This document shows, piece after piece, positions 52,596-60,815 of a stretch of DNA of 64,000 bases. The notes beneath the pieces are model-generated. The model searched no databases and was not told the origin of the DNA. It worked only from the letters and a program-made list of their open reading frames with translations. Every line of letters begins with the position of its first letter. The first letter of the stretch is position 1. Source of the stretch: Myxococcaceae bacterium (GTDB taxonomy: Bacteria > Myxococcota > Myxococcia > Myxococcales > Myxococcaceae). A program made the position numbers and the translations under genes. Location of the stretch: NCBI GenBank assembly GCA_016793095.1, contig JAEUJQ010000064.1, positions 19,187 to 83,186 of the forward strand. Reading direction: 5' to 3'.

Positions 52596-53417
52596 ATGTC
52601 GAGACGTCTGCTGCCGCTCGTCCTCTTCACCGCCGGGTGCGGCATGACGGTGTCCACCGGTCCGCAGTGCAAGGACGCGGGCGTGTCGTGCACCTCGACG
52701 TCGGAGTGCTGCCGCGGCGAGTGCCGCCTCGGCCTGTGCCTCGCCGCGTGCAAGCCGCTGGTGGAAGGGTGCGAGTCGTCGAACGACTGCTGCTCGGGCC
52801 TGTGCCGGGCGGGCGCGTGCGCGTGCGGGCAGACGGGCGAGGTGTGCGTGAATGGCGCGCGCTGCTGCTCGGGCGAGTGCGTGGGCGGCCAGTGCACGGA
52901 CCCGTCGGGCTGCTCGGCGCCGGGCCGTGGCTGCGTGACGACGGGCGACTGCTGCATGGGCGCGAGCTGTTCGGGTGGGGTGTGCCGCGCGGGCAGCTGC
53001 AGGGTGTCGGGCGCGGCGTGCACCGAGACGAAGGACTGCTGCCAGGGCGCGTGCGTGTCGGGGCTCTGCCGGCCTGCCGCGTGCCTCGCGGCGGGCGCGA
53101 TGTGCACCATGGACTTCGAGTGCTGCCAGGGCTTCTGCGGCCCGACGGGCACGTGCCGTTCGCAGTGCCGCATGATGGCCGAGCCCTGCGCGCAGCCGAC
53201 CGACTGCTGCACCGGGCTCACCTGCTTCATGGGGGCCTGCCGCGGCGCCGGCATGTGCCTGCAGACGAACGCCGTGTGCACGGCGCAGAGCGAGTGCTGC
53301 TCGAACCGCTGCGTGAACGGGCGCTGTGAGGCGATGGGCTGCGGGATGACGAACGCCCCGTGCCTGATGACGTCGAACTGCTGCTCGTTCCAGTGCGTCG
53401 GCGGCCGGTGCCTGTAG
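52596..53417 (+). CDS. Lipoprotein built of nine tandem cystine-knot-like units
   Basis: 273 residues from ATG52596 (GTG52587 is a possible upstream start). The signal peptide ends in a lipobox (LFTAGC). The whole mature part is nine repeats of about 28 residues, each with six Cys in the pattern C-x6-C-x5-CC-x3/4-C-x4/5-C. Seven of nine have 3 or 4 residues before the fifth Cys and exactly 4 before the sixth; unit six has x5 before the last Cys. This is the framework of inhibitor cystine knots (knottins) found in spider and cone-snail toxins and in plant inhibitors. Bases between Cys vary freely, so the repeats have diverged while keeping their disulfides. Surface or periplasmic location is expected. 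Target and function are unknown. Confidence 0.85.
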   Translation: MSRRLLPLVLFTAGCGMTVSTGPQCKDAGVSCTSTSECCRGECRLGLCLAACKPLVEGCESSNDCCSGLCRAGACACGQTGEVCVNGARCCSGECVGGQCTDPSGCSAPGRGCVTTGDCCMGASCSGGVCRAGSCRVSGAACTETKDCCQGACVSGLCRPAACLAAGAMCTMDFECCQGFCGPTGTCRSQCRMMAEPCAQPTDCCTGLTCFMGACRGAGMCLQTNAVCTAQSECCSNRCVNGRCEAMGCGMTNAPCLMTSNCCSFQCVGGRCL

Positions 53418-53474
53418 CGTCTCCTCGCGAAATTTGACGGCGACCGCCGGTGCTCCTAGCTTGTCCCGCACACG

Positions 53475-53534
53475 AGAGATGGCGGTGGAGTCCGCCGAAA
53501 CCGTGGTCCTTCGCGGCCGCCAATGACTCCTACG
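53475..53534 (+). ncRNA. Fluoride riboswitch (crcB motif)
   Basis: The segment has all crcB-aptamer parts in order: GAGATGG at 53476-53482, GGCG (53481-53484) pairing with CGCC (53493-53496) as the pseudoknot, GGAGTC (53487-53492) pairing with GACTCC (53525-53530) as P1, the conserved GAAACCG at the 3' side of the pseudoknot, a hairpin about 53503-53520, and the conserved ATGACTCCTAC at the 3' end. These riboswitches bind fluoride with magnesium and turn on fluoride exporters. It sits 150 bases before the start of a CLC-F type transporter gene. Confidence 0.92.
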
Positions 53535-53557
53535 ATGCCGACCGACGGCGCCGTAGG
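53529..53557 (+). promoter_or_regulatory. Alternative hairpin overlapping riboswitch P1 (expression platform)
   Basis: CCTACG (53529-53534), the 3' end of the aptamer, can pair with CGTAGG (53552-53557), and GCCG/CGGC inside extends the stem. This fold would compete with P1, so it may be the switch element. No T-run follows, so termination by the standard mechanism is not evident; control of translation or Rho access is possible. Confidence 0.45.
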
Positions 53558-53684
53558 TGTTCTCGTGAGCCTCCGGCGCAGAGCAAGTGAGACGCCGCGT
53601 GACTCCTCAGCCCCCTCTCCCACCGTCGCCGACGAGGTCGCGCGTCGCCCTCGTCCGTGTCCACGACATGTCCCTGGAGCCGGC

Positions 53685-54974
53685 ATGAGCCGCCGGGAGC
53701 GCTTCGCGGCCCTCGGCCAGTGGGTGGTGCTCGGGACGCTCGTCGGCCTTCTGTGCGGTGGCGCCTCGGCCGTGTTCCTCTGGCTGCTCGAGCGGGCGAC
53801 CGGCTTCCGCGAAGGCCACGAGGTCGTCGTCTACGCGCTGCCCCTCGCCGGGCTCGTCCTCGGCTGGGGGTTCGAGCGCTTCGGGCAGTCCATCAAGGCT
53901 GGCAACAACCTCATCATCGACACGATTCACGACGACGGCCCCGAGCTTCCGCTGCGCATGGCGCCGATGGTGCTCCTCGGCACGGTCGTGACGCACCTCT
54001 TCGGCGGCAGCGCGGGCCGCGAAGGCACCGCGGTGCAGATGGGAGCGAGCCTCACGGACTGGGTGTCTCATCGCCTCCGGGTCGGCAGGCAGGTTCGCCG
54101 ACAGGTGCTCGCGGCGGGCGTCGCCGGCGGGTTCGGCTCGGTCTTCGGGACGCCCGTCGCTGGCGCCATCTTCGGGCTCGAGTTCGTCGTGCTCGGGCGC
54201 CTGGAATACGACGCGCTCGTCCCCGCGCTCGTCGCCTCGGTGGTGGGAGACCTGACGACGCGCGCGCTGGGAATCAACCACACGCCCTACCCGGCCGCGC
54301 CCCAGGTGGCGCTCACGCCGCTCCTGCTCCTCAAGTGGCTCGTCTTCGCGGCAGCCGTCGCCCTCGTCTCGACCGTCTTCATCGAGCTGACCCACGCCCT
54401 CAAGAAGCGTGGCGAGCAGCACGTCCCCCGGCTTCCGCTGCGCATGTTCCTCGGGGGCATCGTCGTCGTCGGGCTGTGGAGGCTCGTCGGAACGAGCGAC
54501 TACCTGGGCCTCGGTGTGCCGATGATCGTCCGGTCCTTCGAGGACCCGAACTTCCCCGCCTACGCCTTCGCGCTGAAGCTCGTGTTCACGGCGGTGACCC
54601 TCGGAGCCGGGTTTCCCGGTGGAGAGGTCACCCCCCTCTTCTTCGTCGGCGCCGCGCTCGGCAGCGCCCTCGCGCGCGTGCTGGGCATTCCCATCGAGCT
54701 CGGCGCGGGCGTGGGCCTCGCGGCGGTGTTCGCCGCGTCGTCGAACGCTCCGCTCGCGCTGTCCGTCATGGCGATGGAGCTGCTCGGCGCACCAATCTTC
54801 CCGCACGTCGTCATCGTCTGCGTGCTGGCCTGGCTGCTCTCGGGCCACCGGTCCATCTACCCGGCGCAGCGCCTGCTTCGTGGGAAAGGCGGCACCCGGC
54901 TTCCGGACCTGAAGGCGCTGCGCGACCTCCACGCGGCGCCGGCGCAGGGCGAAGCGCAGGAGCGCAAGCCCTGA
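53685..54974 (+). CDS. CLC-F type fluoride/proton antiporter
   Basis: 429 residues from ATG53685, with GGAG upstream at suitable distance. The frame from 53523 begins inside the riboswitch and is rejected. It has the CLC fold: about ten hydrophobic helices, the gating Glu in GREGT (111-115) where chloride channels have GREGP, and GNN (73-75) at the position of the central Ser of chloride-type CLCs. The Asn in this loop and GREGT are features of the fluoride-selective CLC-F branch, in which Met or Asn replaces the Ser. GAGFPGGEVTPLFFVGAA follows. It exports fluoride in exchange for protons at the inner membrane. The fluoride riboswitch upstream confirms the substrate. Confidence 0.92.
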   Translation: MSRRERFAALGQWVVLGTLVGLLCGGASAVFLWLLERATGFREGHEVVVYALPLAGLVLGWGFERFGQSIKAGNNLIIDTIHDDGPELPLRMAPMVLLGTVVTHLFGGSAGREGTAVQMGASLTDWVSHRLRVGRQVRRQVLAAGVAGGFGSVFGTPVAGAIFGLEFVVLGRLEYDALVPALVASVVGDLTTRALGINHTPYPAAPQVALTPLLLLKWLVFAAAVALVSTVFIELTHALKKRGEQHVPRLPLRMFLGGIVVVGLWRLVGTSDYLGLGVPMIVRSFEDPNFPAYAFALKLVFTAVTLGAGFPGGEVTPLFFVGAALGSALARVLGIPIELGAGVGLAAVFAASSNAPLALSVMAMELLGAPIFPHVVIVCVLAWLLSGHRSIYPAQRLLRGKGGTRLPDLKALRDLHAAPAQGEAQERKP

Positions 54975-55034
54975 CGCCAACGGCGCGGGGCGTTGCGGCC
55001 GACGTGGCACCTCCCGCGCCCGCCCGGCGACGCG

Positions 55035-56174
55035 TCAATCGACGAGCCCGACCACCACCTCGGGCGTCGCGGCGAGGTCGCGGAAGCCCTGCCCCGCCGG
55101 GTGCACGCCGGGCAGGAACGGAAAGGCCGGGTCGTCGTTGAGCCACCGGGACGAGCCTCGCGCGAAGTCCACCTCGACGTTCCCGCGAGTGACGAGGCCA
55201 GGCGCGAGCTGCTCGCAGACCTGGTCGAAGACGAGGCGGCCTGCGACGAGGCGCGGCGCCGTCAGGTCGCCGGTCGCAGCCACGGGCAACTCGTACAGCA
55301 CGAGCGGTGTCCCACCTGCCTTCGGGAACGCGCGGAGCCGTCGGGCCTCGACGACGACGACGTGGCCCGCGATGACGAAGAGCCCACGCGGCGAGTCGAG
55401 CCCGGTCGCGAGGGGCGTCGGCAGGCGGGAGGCCGGCAGCCGGAGCAACGCCGCGCCCTCAGTGACGAAGAGCGTGTCCTCCTCGTCGAACGCCGCCAGC
55501 CCGCCGGGCCGGGTCGAGACGAGGGCCGCCGGGCTCACCACGACGCCCGCGTCGGTCGCCCACGCGTACGTCCCGCGGGAAGAGCGCACGATGGGCGTCG
55601 AGGGCGTGGGAGCGAGCACGCCCGACGCGAGCGCCATCGCGGCCCGGTCCCAGGCCCCGGTGCTGAGCGTGCACCCGGTGGCTTCGCAGCTGACGACGTC
55701 GAAGCCCGCCTCCCGCAGCGTCAGCGCAGGGAGGGTGGCGGCCGGGGCCCCGGTGAAGAGGGTCGTCTTCACTCCCCCATCGACGGGAGCGCCCTCGAGC
55801 GTCACCGGCTGCGCAGCGGCGACGTCGGCGAGCTCGACGATGGCGACCCCCGCGCGAACGCCGTGCAGCCTGCGGATGAAGCGGGTCCCCGCCGTCGGCA
55901 CGCTGGTGACGAGCGTGCTGCCGCCGTCGGGCCACAGCGCCATCACGCACTGCGCCGACGCAGGGCCTGAGCCTCCGAAGCAGGGCGCGGGCAGCCTGGG
56001 CGCGAAGGCCTTGCGACAGGCTGCGCTCGACAGCGGGCTCACGGCCGGCGCGGCGAGGAGCACGCCCGCGTCCGTGGCGGCGTCGTCGAGGTCCTGCACG
56101 CCCAGGACCGTCGCGCGCACCCCACACCCCAGACACGCAAGCACCATGGCGAGCGCAGGCAGACGGCGGCTCAT
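55035..56174 (-). CDS. Lipoprotein with beta-propeller-like repeats
   Basis: 379 residues from ATG56174. The signal peptide ends in a lipobox (LACLGC). The mature protein is a series of short beta strands with recurring patterns (DTLFVTEGAALLRLPASRL, PRGLFVIAGHVVVVEARRL, TAPRLVAGRLVFD) suggesting a propeller, with two Cys pairs (ACRKAF, APCFGG, SCEATGC). No catalytic motif. It is the last gene of an operon with the histidine kinase (32-base gap) and VWA lipoprotein genes, and is convergent with the CLC gene. A periplasmic sensor or partner of the kinase is possible by position only. The long upstream frame to 57260 is antisense noise over the kinase. Confidence 0.7.
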   Translation of the reverse strand: MSRRLPALAMVLACLGCGVRATVLGVQDLDDAATDAGVLLAAPAVSPLSSAACRKAFAPRLPAPCFGGSGPASAQCVMALWPDGGSTLVTSVPTAGTRFIRRLHGVRAGVAIVELADVAAAQPVTLEGAPVDGGVKTTLFTGAPAATLPALTLREAGFDVVSCEATGCTLSTGAWDRAAMALASGVLAPTPSTPIVRSSRGTYAWATDAGVVVSPAALVSTRPGGLAAFDEEDTLFVTEGAALLRLPASRLPTPLATGLDSPRGLFVIAGHVVVVEARRLRAFPKAGGTPLVLYELPVAATGDLTAPRLVAGRLVFDQVCEQLAPGLVTRGNVEVDFARGSSRWLNDDPAFPFLPGVHPAGQGFRDLAATPEVVVGLVD

Positions 56175-56206
56175 GACCCGAGGGTGCCCGAACCGCGCTC
56201 GTTCCT

Positions 56207-58006
56207 TCACGAAAAGCGACCGCCGGGCAGCGAGATTCTGAAGACCGTGCCCGCCGGCGACGAGGCCGCCACGCGCACGGAGCCGCCGTGCCCCTCGACG
56301 ACGCGGCGGACGACGGCGAGCCCCAGGCCGCTGCCGCCTCCTCCACGGCCGCGCGCGTCGCGGAGCCGGTGGAACGCCTCGAAGACGGACTCCCACTGCG
56401 CCTCGGGAATGCCGATGCCGTTGTCGCGCACCTCGATGACGGCGCGGCCCTGGTGGGCCGAGACCGACACCTCGAACGTCACCGGCGTGCGCTCGTTGTA
56501 CTTCCGGGCGTTGCGCAGCAGGTTGAGGAAGGCCACCCTCATCCACGTCGGGTCCGCGTCGACGACCAGGCGCTCGGCCCCGGTCACCTTCACCTGCACG
56601 TCGGGCGGGGCGTCGGCCTCGAGCCAGCCGCGCACCTCTTCGAGCGCCCAGGGGTGACGGTGAAAGACGTCTCGGCCGCGCTCGAGGCGGTTGAACGAGA
56701 GGATGTTCTCGACCAGCGCCGAGAGCCCGTCGACCTCGGCGACGATGCGCTGAGGCCAGTCCTTCGCCTGGGGCACGCCTTCGACCTTGCGCTCGAGGGT
56801 CTCGGCCATCACCCGCAGCGACGCGAGCGGAGTGCGCAGCTCGTGGCTGACGGTGGCGACCAGCTCGCTGCGCGCCTCGACGAGGCGCTGCTCCCGGCGC
56901 TGCACTGCGAAGGCGAGCGCGACCATTCCGACGCCCAGCACGAAGGCGAGCGCCAGCAGGCCGAGCTTCAACGTCAGCGCGGCGCGACGGCTCTCCTCTG
57001 CGCGGGCCCACCGCCGGGACGCCACCTGCACCGTGAGCCCCTCGACCGGACCCGCAGAGGCAGTGGGCGTGAGCGAGTCGTCCGGCCCGAGCAGGCCCCG
57101 CTCGCGCATGGCCTGTTGCTGCGCCTCGAGGAGCGACGCAACCGACACCTCGACGCCGCGCACCTCGCGCCCGCCCCGAAGCACCCAGCCGCGCGCCAGG
57201 GTGAAGCCCTCGGGCGCCTCCGTCACCACCGGCGGCTGCCGACCCGCGATGGACGCGCACCGCCGCGCGAAGTCGTCCACCGGCACCTGCGCGCGCCGGC
57301 TCTGCCGCTCCACGACGCCGCAGACGCTGGAGAGCTCGCCGGGCGAGAGGCGCGCGCTCGACTGCAGGACGTCACGCTGCACCCCCGGCTCTCCGGGGCC
57401 GAAGCCGTCTCGCAGCACGCCCAGCAGCAACTGACGCGCGGGGCGGGCCTCACGCTGGAGCAGCTCGACCATCGCCAGCACCGTGGACACGTCGTCGCGC
57501 GGCGCGAGGCGATACTGCCGGCGGTGCGCGAGCAGCCCACGCACGGCGCCTTCGATGGCCGGCCGGTCGTTCTTCTCGAGGGCACGGCGGAGCGCGAGGA
57601 CGAAGCGGCGGCGCTCGGCGGCGGGCGTGTCGTCGTCGGTGTCCAGCTCGACGCCCGCGAGCGCGGCCTCCATCGCCTCGACGATGCCCCGCTCCTGGCC
57701 TCGCGCCCGGCGGGGCAGCACCTCTTCTCCATCGCTCACGAGCAGCAGCGCGCCATCGTCGAGCAGCGGGTCAGAGACAGCCGGCTCCATCAGCGCGACC
57801 CCGACGCGCCACTCGTCCTCGAGCGCGCGGCGCAGCGTGGCCGACGCGTACGCCTCGAGCGCGCTCCGCTGTCCCCCGGTCTCGGCGCGCCTCGTCTCGT
57901 CCTCCTCGAGGAAGACGCCCACCAGGCCGACGAGGAACGCGCCCAGCACGCAGAGCCCCACCACGAAGGGCAGCGTTCGGCCGGGCCGGGCGCGCCGCTC
58001 CGCCAC
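56207..58006 (-). CDS. Membrane sensor histidine kinase
   Basis: 599 residues. Membrane helix 1 at about 14-32 (FVVGLCVLGAFLVGLVGVF) and helix 2 at about 345-367 (LGLLALAFVLGVGMVALAFA) bound a 310-residue periplasmic sensor of no recognised family. HisKA has VSHELRTPLAS (His388), followed by the ATP-binding domain (NLLRNARKYNE, VRDNGIGIPEAQ, GGSGLGLAVVRRVVEGHGG). No receiver domain and no response regulator adjacent, so it is an orphan kinase, common in myxobacteria. It starts three bases after the VWA gene stop and likely shares its promoter. Confidence 0.92.
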   Translation of the reverse strand: MAERRARPGRTLPFVVGLCVLGAFLVGLVGVFLEEDETRRAETGGQRSALEAYASATLRRALEDEWRVGVALMEPAVSDPLLDDGALLLVSDGEEVLPRRARGQERGIVEAMEAALAGVELDTDDDTPAAERRRFVLALRRALEKNDRPAIEGAVRGLLAHRRQYRLAPRDDVSTVLAMVELLQREARPARQLLLGVLRDGFGPGEPGVQRDVLQSSARLSPGELSSVCGVVERQSRRAQVPVDDFARRCASIAGRQPPVVTEAPEGFTLARGWVLRGGREVRGVEVSVASLLEAQQQAMRERGLLGPDDSLTPTASAGPVEGLTVQVASRRWARAEESRRAALTLKLGLLALAFVLGVGMVALAFAVQRREQRLVEARSELVATVSHELRTPLASLRVMAETLERKVEGVPQAKDWPQRIVAEVDGLSALVENILSFNRLERGRDVFHRHPWALEEVRGWLEADAPPDVQVKVTGAERLVVDADPTWMRVAFLNLLRNARKYNERTPVTFEVSVSAHQGRAVIEVRDNGIGIPEAQWESVFEAFHRLRDARGRGGGGSGLGLAVVRRVVEGHGGSVRVAASSPAGTVFRISLPGGRFS

Positions 58007-58009
58007 GCG

Positions 58010-59611
58010 TCACTCGATGACCGGCAGGCGGTCGAAGTCCATCGTCGCGAGCGGCGCCTTCGCCTCGAAGCGGTCGGGCCTGTGGTCGAGGGCCTTCGCG
58101 GTGCGGATGAGGCGGGCGAGCTCGACGACGTCGGGGCGCTGCGCGAGTGAGGGCGGCAGTTCGGCGAGCTCGGCCAGCAGCGTGTCCCACGTCAGCGCGC
58201 GGGCCCAGTAGCTGCCCCGCAGCTTCTCGGCGAAGCCCGACACCACCAGCGACAGGCGCGCGGGCGGCGTCGCGGCGCGGCGCTCGGCGCGGATGACCGA
58301 CGTCGGCAGCGCGTGCTCGACGAGCTGCGAGGCGCCACCCACCGGAGCCTTGAAGCGCGCGCGGAAGAGGGCGAACGAGGGCGCGTCGGCCTTCGCCTTC
58401 AGCTTCACCTCGTAGATGGCGGTCACCGCGTGGCCCGCGCCGAGCTCGCCGGCGTCCACCTTGTCGTTGGCGAAGTCGCGCTTGTCGAGCAGCCGGTTCT
58501 CGAAGCCGAGCAGGCGGTAGCGCTCGACGACGGCGGGGTTGAACTCGACCTGCAGCTTCACGTCCTTCGCCACCACCTGGAGCGTGCCGGTGAGGTTCTC
58601 GACGAAGACGCGCCTGGCGGCGTCGAGCTTGTCGACGTAGGCGTAGTGGCCGTCGCCCATGTCGGCGAGGCGCTCCATCAGCACGTCGTTGTAGTTGCCC
58701 ATGCCGAAGCCGATGGCCGACAGCGTGACGCCCTCGGACGCGCGGCCCTTCACCGTCTGCCAGATGCCGCCCGCGTCGGTGACGCCGTTGTTCGCCACGC
58801 CGTCGCTGCAGAGGATGACGCGGTTGATGCCGCCGGGCACGAAGCCCTTCATCGCGAGGTCGTAGGCGAGCGACAGGCCCGCCTGCACGTTGGTGCTGCC
58901 CTCGGGCTTGAGCGCGGCGATGCCCTCGAGAATGCGCTCCCTCTGCGTGGCCGGCGTGGGCGACAGCACGGTGTGCGCGGTGTCGCCGTAGACGACGAGG
59001 GACACCTTGTCGCGCGCGTCGAGCTCGTTCACCAGGAGCTCGAGCGACTGCTTCACGAGGCCCAGCCGGTTCTCCGACGCCATCGAGCCCGAGACGTCGA
59101 TGGTGAAGATGAGGTGCGAGGGCTTGCGGTCGGCCTTCGCCACCTCGCGCGCTTTCACGCCGAGGTGCAGCACGTGGTAGCCCTTGCGCGACGGCGACGG
59201 AAACGCCTCGACCTGCACCGCGAAGGCCTGGTCCTTCGGCGCCTGGTAGCCGTAGTCGAAGGCGTTGACGAACTCCTCGACGCGCACGGCGGCCTCGTCG
59301 GGCAACGTGCCCCGCTCGAGGTAGCCGCGCACGAGCGTGTACGAGCCGGTGTCCACGTCGGCCGCGAAGGTGCTGACGGGCTCGGCCGTCGTCTCGATGG
59401 TGGGGTTGACGCCGTAGTCCTTGAGCACCATCGCGGGGACGCGGGTGGCGGTGTGGGGCTGGGGCTCGGGCTCTTCGGTCGTCGGCGTGAGGATGGGCGG
59501 CTGGCTGGGCCGGTAGTCCTGGACGCGGGCGTGTTCGGGGCTCTTCAGCGCGCACGCGTTGACGATGACCAGCGTGCCGGCGAGGAGTGTTCTGGTGAGG
59601 GGCTTCGTCAT
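58010..59611 (-). CDS. VWA-domain lipoprotein (YfbK-like)
   Basis: 533 residues from ATG59611, preceded by GGAGGT. The signal peptide ends VIVNAC. An N-terminal YfbK-type segment (STFAADVDTGSYTLVRGYL, near 80-100) is followed by a VWA domain (about 165-340) with MIDAS DVSGSM, the Thr in EGSTNVQAGLS, and CSDGVANNG. The C-terminal part (LLDKRDFANDKVDAGELGAGH) is the DUF3520-like region that always accompanies YfbK. Divalent-metal-dependent protein binding on the periplasmic or outer face is likely. First gene of the operon with the histidine kinase, three bases away, and the lipoprotein. Divergent from the HAD gene. Confidence 0.9.
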   Translation of the reverse strand: MTKPLTRTLLAGTLVIVNACALKSPEHARVQDYRPSQPPILTPTTEEPEPQPHTATRVPAMVLKDYGVNPTIETTAEPVSTFAADVDTGSYTLVRGYLERGTLPDEAAVRVEEFVNAFDYGYQAPKDQAFAVQVEAFPSPSRKGYHVLHLGVKAREVAKADRKPSHLIFTIDVSGSMASENRLGLVKQSLELLVNELDARDKVSLVVYGDTAHTVLSPTPATQRERILEGIAALKPEGSTNVQAGLSLAYDLAMKGFVPGGINRVILCSDGVANNGVTDAGGIWQTVKGRASEGVTLSAIGFGMGNYNDVLMERLADMGDGHYAYVDKLDAARRVFVENLTGTLQVVAKDVKLQVEFNPAVVERYRLLGFENRLLDKRDFANDKVDAGELGAGHAVTAIYEVKLKAKADAPSFALFRARFKAPVGGASQLVEHALPTSVIRAERRAATPPARLSLVVSGFAEKLRGSYWARALTWDTLLAELAELPPSLAQRPDVVELARLIRTAKALDHRPDRFEAKAPLATMDFDRLPVIE

Positions 59612-59723
59612 GTGGGGACCTCCGGTGGGTGATGCCGGAATGGTCGTTCGACGGCGCGCCGAGTGTGGCACCGCGGCCTCAGCAGATCTTCATGGTTTCT
59701 TCACGACGAGGTAGGCGGCCTTC

Positions 59724-60365
59724 ATGCGCTCGGTGCGGCACGTCATCTGGGACTGGAACGGCACGTTGCTGGACGACGCGTGGCTCTGCGTCGAGGTGAT
59801 GGCGGACCTGCTCGAGGCGCACGCGCTGCCGCCGATGGACGCAGCCCGCTACCAGGACCTCTTCACCTTCCCCGTCGTCGACTACTACCGGCGCCTCGGC
59901 TTCGACTTCGAGCGGGCGCCGTTCGAGCAGGTGGGCACCGCCTTCATCCACGGCTACCAGGCGCGCCAGCACGAGTGCCGGTTGCAGGAGGGCGCGCACG
60001 CGGTGTTCGACGCGCTCTCGGCGCGGGGCGTGCCGATGAGCATCCTCTCGGCGAGCCAGCAGTCGCGGCTCGAGGCGCAGGTGTCGCACCTCGGCATCAC
60101 CGGGCGCTTCGTCAGGCTCATCGGGCTCGACCACCACTACGCCGACGGGAAGCTCGAGCTGGGGCGCCGGTGGGTGGCCGAGCTGGGCGTTCCTGCCGAC
60201 GAGGTGCTGCTGGTGGGCGACACGGACCATGACCTGCACGTGGCGCAGGCGCTGGGGCTTCGCTGCCTCATCGTGCCGAGCGGCCACCAGTCGCGGGAAC
60301 GGCTCGAGCGGGCAGGGGCCACGGTACTGGACGACCTGAGGGCGCTGCTCGACGAGCTCGGCTGA
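59724..60365 (+). CDS. HAD-family phosphatase (phosphoglycolate phosphatase-like)
   Basis: 213 residues. HAD motifs in order: I, IWDWNGTLLDD (residues 8-18; D-x-N in place of D-x-D, second Asp replaced by Asn); II, SILSAS (near 107); III with the Lys in DGKLELG (near 137); IV, VGDTDHDLHVAQ (near 164). The Asn at the acid/base position suggests a reduced or altered phosphatase activity. The cap helices between motifs I and II resemble Gph-type proteins. It stands 112 bases from the VWA gene start, and downstream is the tRNA-like repeat. Confidence 0.85.
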   Translation: MRSVRHVIWDWNGTLLDDAWLCVEVMADLLEAHALPPMDAARYQDLFTFPVVDYYRRLGFDFERAPFEQVGTAFIHGYQARQHECRLQEGAHAVFDALSARGVPMSILSASQQSRLEAQVSHLGITGRFVRLIGLDHHYADGKLELGRRWVAELGVPADEVLLVGDTDHDLHVAQALGLRCLIVPSGHQSRERLERAGATVLDDLRALLDELG

Positions 60366-60513
60366 GCTGTCGGGTCGTCTTCGCGAGTCCGTGCGCTCGT
60401 GAGCAGCGCGAGTGAGGGCTTCAGCGCGCCCGAGCGACGACTGGCGCGAACGCCACCTCCGGTGAGGCGGGCCTCGTCAGGCCCTCGCGGTGGGCGTCGT
60501 CAGGCAGGCCATG

Positions 60514-60578
60514 CGCTCCGCCGCCCCTCACCTCCGTCGAGCCTCCGCCGCCCAGGTGGCGCGCGCGGCGTGAGCGCA
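60514..60578 (+). repeat. 5' element of duplicated tRNA-like locus, copy 1
   Basis: Sixty-five bases from CGCTCCGCCGCCC to GTGAGCGCA match copy 2 at 62975-63040 with about four differences. The gap 60366-60513 before it holds nothing I recognise. It lies just before the two tRNA-like folds and could be their promoter or part of the same RNA. Confidence 0.75.
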
Positions 60579-60603
60579 GCTTTCTTCTCCCGTCCACATT
60601 GAA

Positions 60604-60671
60604 GGGCTGACCGCTGGAGCGGCGCTGGGGCTTGCACCTCCGGTCCTCGGGTTCGATTCCCGATCGGTCCA
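60604..60671 (+). ncRNA. tRNA-like fold A1, anticodon loop CTTGCAC
   Basis: GGGCTGA (60604-60610) pairs with TCGGTCC (60664-60670), seven pairs with two wobbles, discriminator A. CTGGGG/CTCCGG form a 6-bp stem around CTTGCAC, identical to the anticodon loop of tRNA-Ala(UGC). A T-arm TCGGG-TTCGATT-CCCGA follows. The D arm is only a 4-bp hairpin, CCGC-TGGA-GCGG, too small for a normal tRNA. It may be a decayed or specialised tRNA. Confidence 0.6.
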
Positions 60672-60680
60672 CTTCACCCT

Positions 60681-60753
60681 GCCCTGTCCGGCGGAGCCGG
60701 CGCCGTGGTTGCGAGCCACGGCCTTCGCGGAGGTTCGACTCCTCCACGGGGCG
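60681..60753 (+). ncRNA. tRNA-like fold B1, anticodon loop TTGCGAG
   Basis: GCCCTGT (60681-60687) pairs with ACGGGGC (60746-60752). CCGTGG/CCACGG enclose TTGCGAG, which would read as anticodon GCG. The T-arm is GGAGG-TTCGACT-CCTCC. The D arm is again a mini-hairpin, CCGGC-GGA-GCCGG, and a 7-base variable region precedes the T arm. The gap to 60815 after it shows nothing else. Confidence 0.6.
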
Positions 60754-60815
60754 CTTTCCTCGGGCGCCGGCCGTGGCACGCTCGCTGTCGTGAACTCAAC
60801 GAACCGGACCGCACG

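Noticed and set aside
52479..53471. 331-residue N-terminal extension of the third kinase
   Set aside because: The extension is antisense to the knottin lipoprotein and the riboswitch start; ATG52478 gives the usual zinc-motif start.
53523..53684. Earlier start of the CLC-F gene at 53523
   Set aside because: It would put 54 residues without membrane character in front, begin inside the fluoride aptamer, and has no Shine-Dalgarno.
56175..57260. Long N-terminal extension of the lipoprotein at 55035
   Set aside because: It overlaps the histidine kinase gene in another frame on the same strand and hides a good lipoprotein signal peptide at 56174.
60604..60753. Ordinary tRNA-Ala and tRNA-Arg genes
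   Set aside because: The D arms are far too short and the position-8/9 bases are not T and A, so a normal tRNA call is not supported although T arms and anticodon loops look right.
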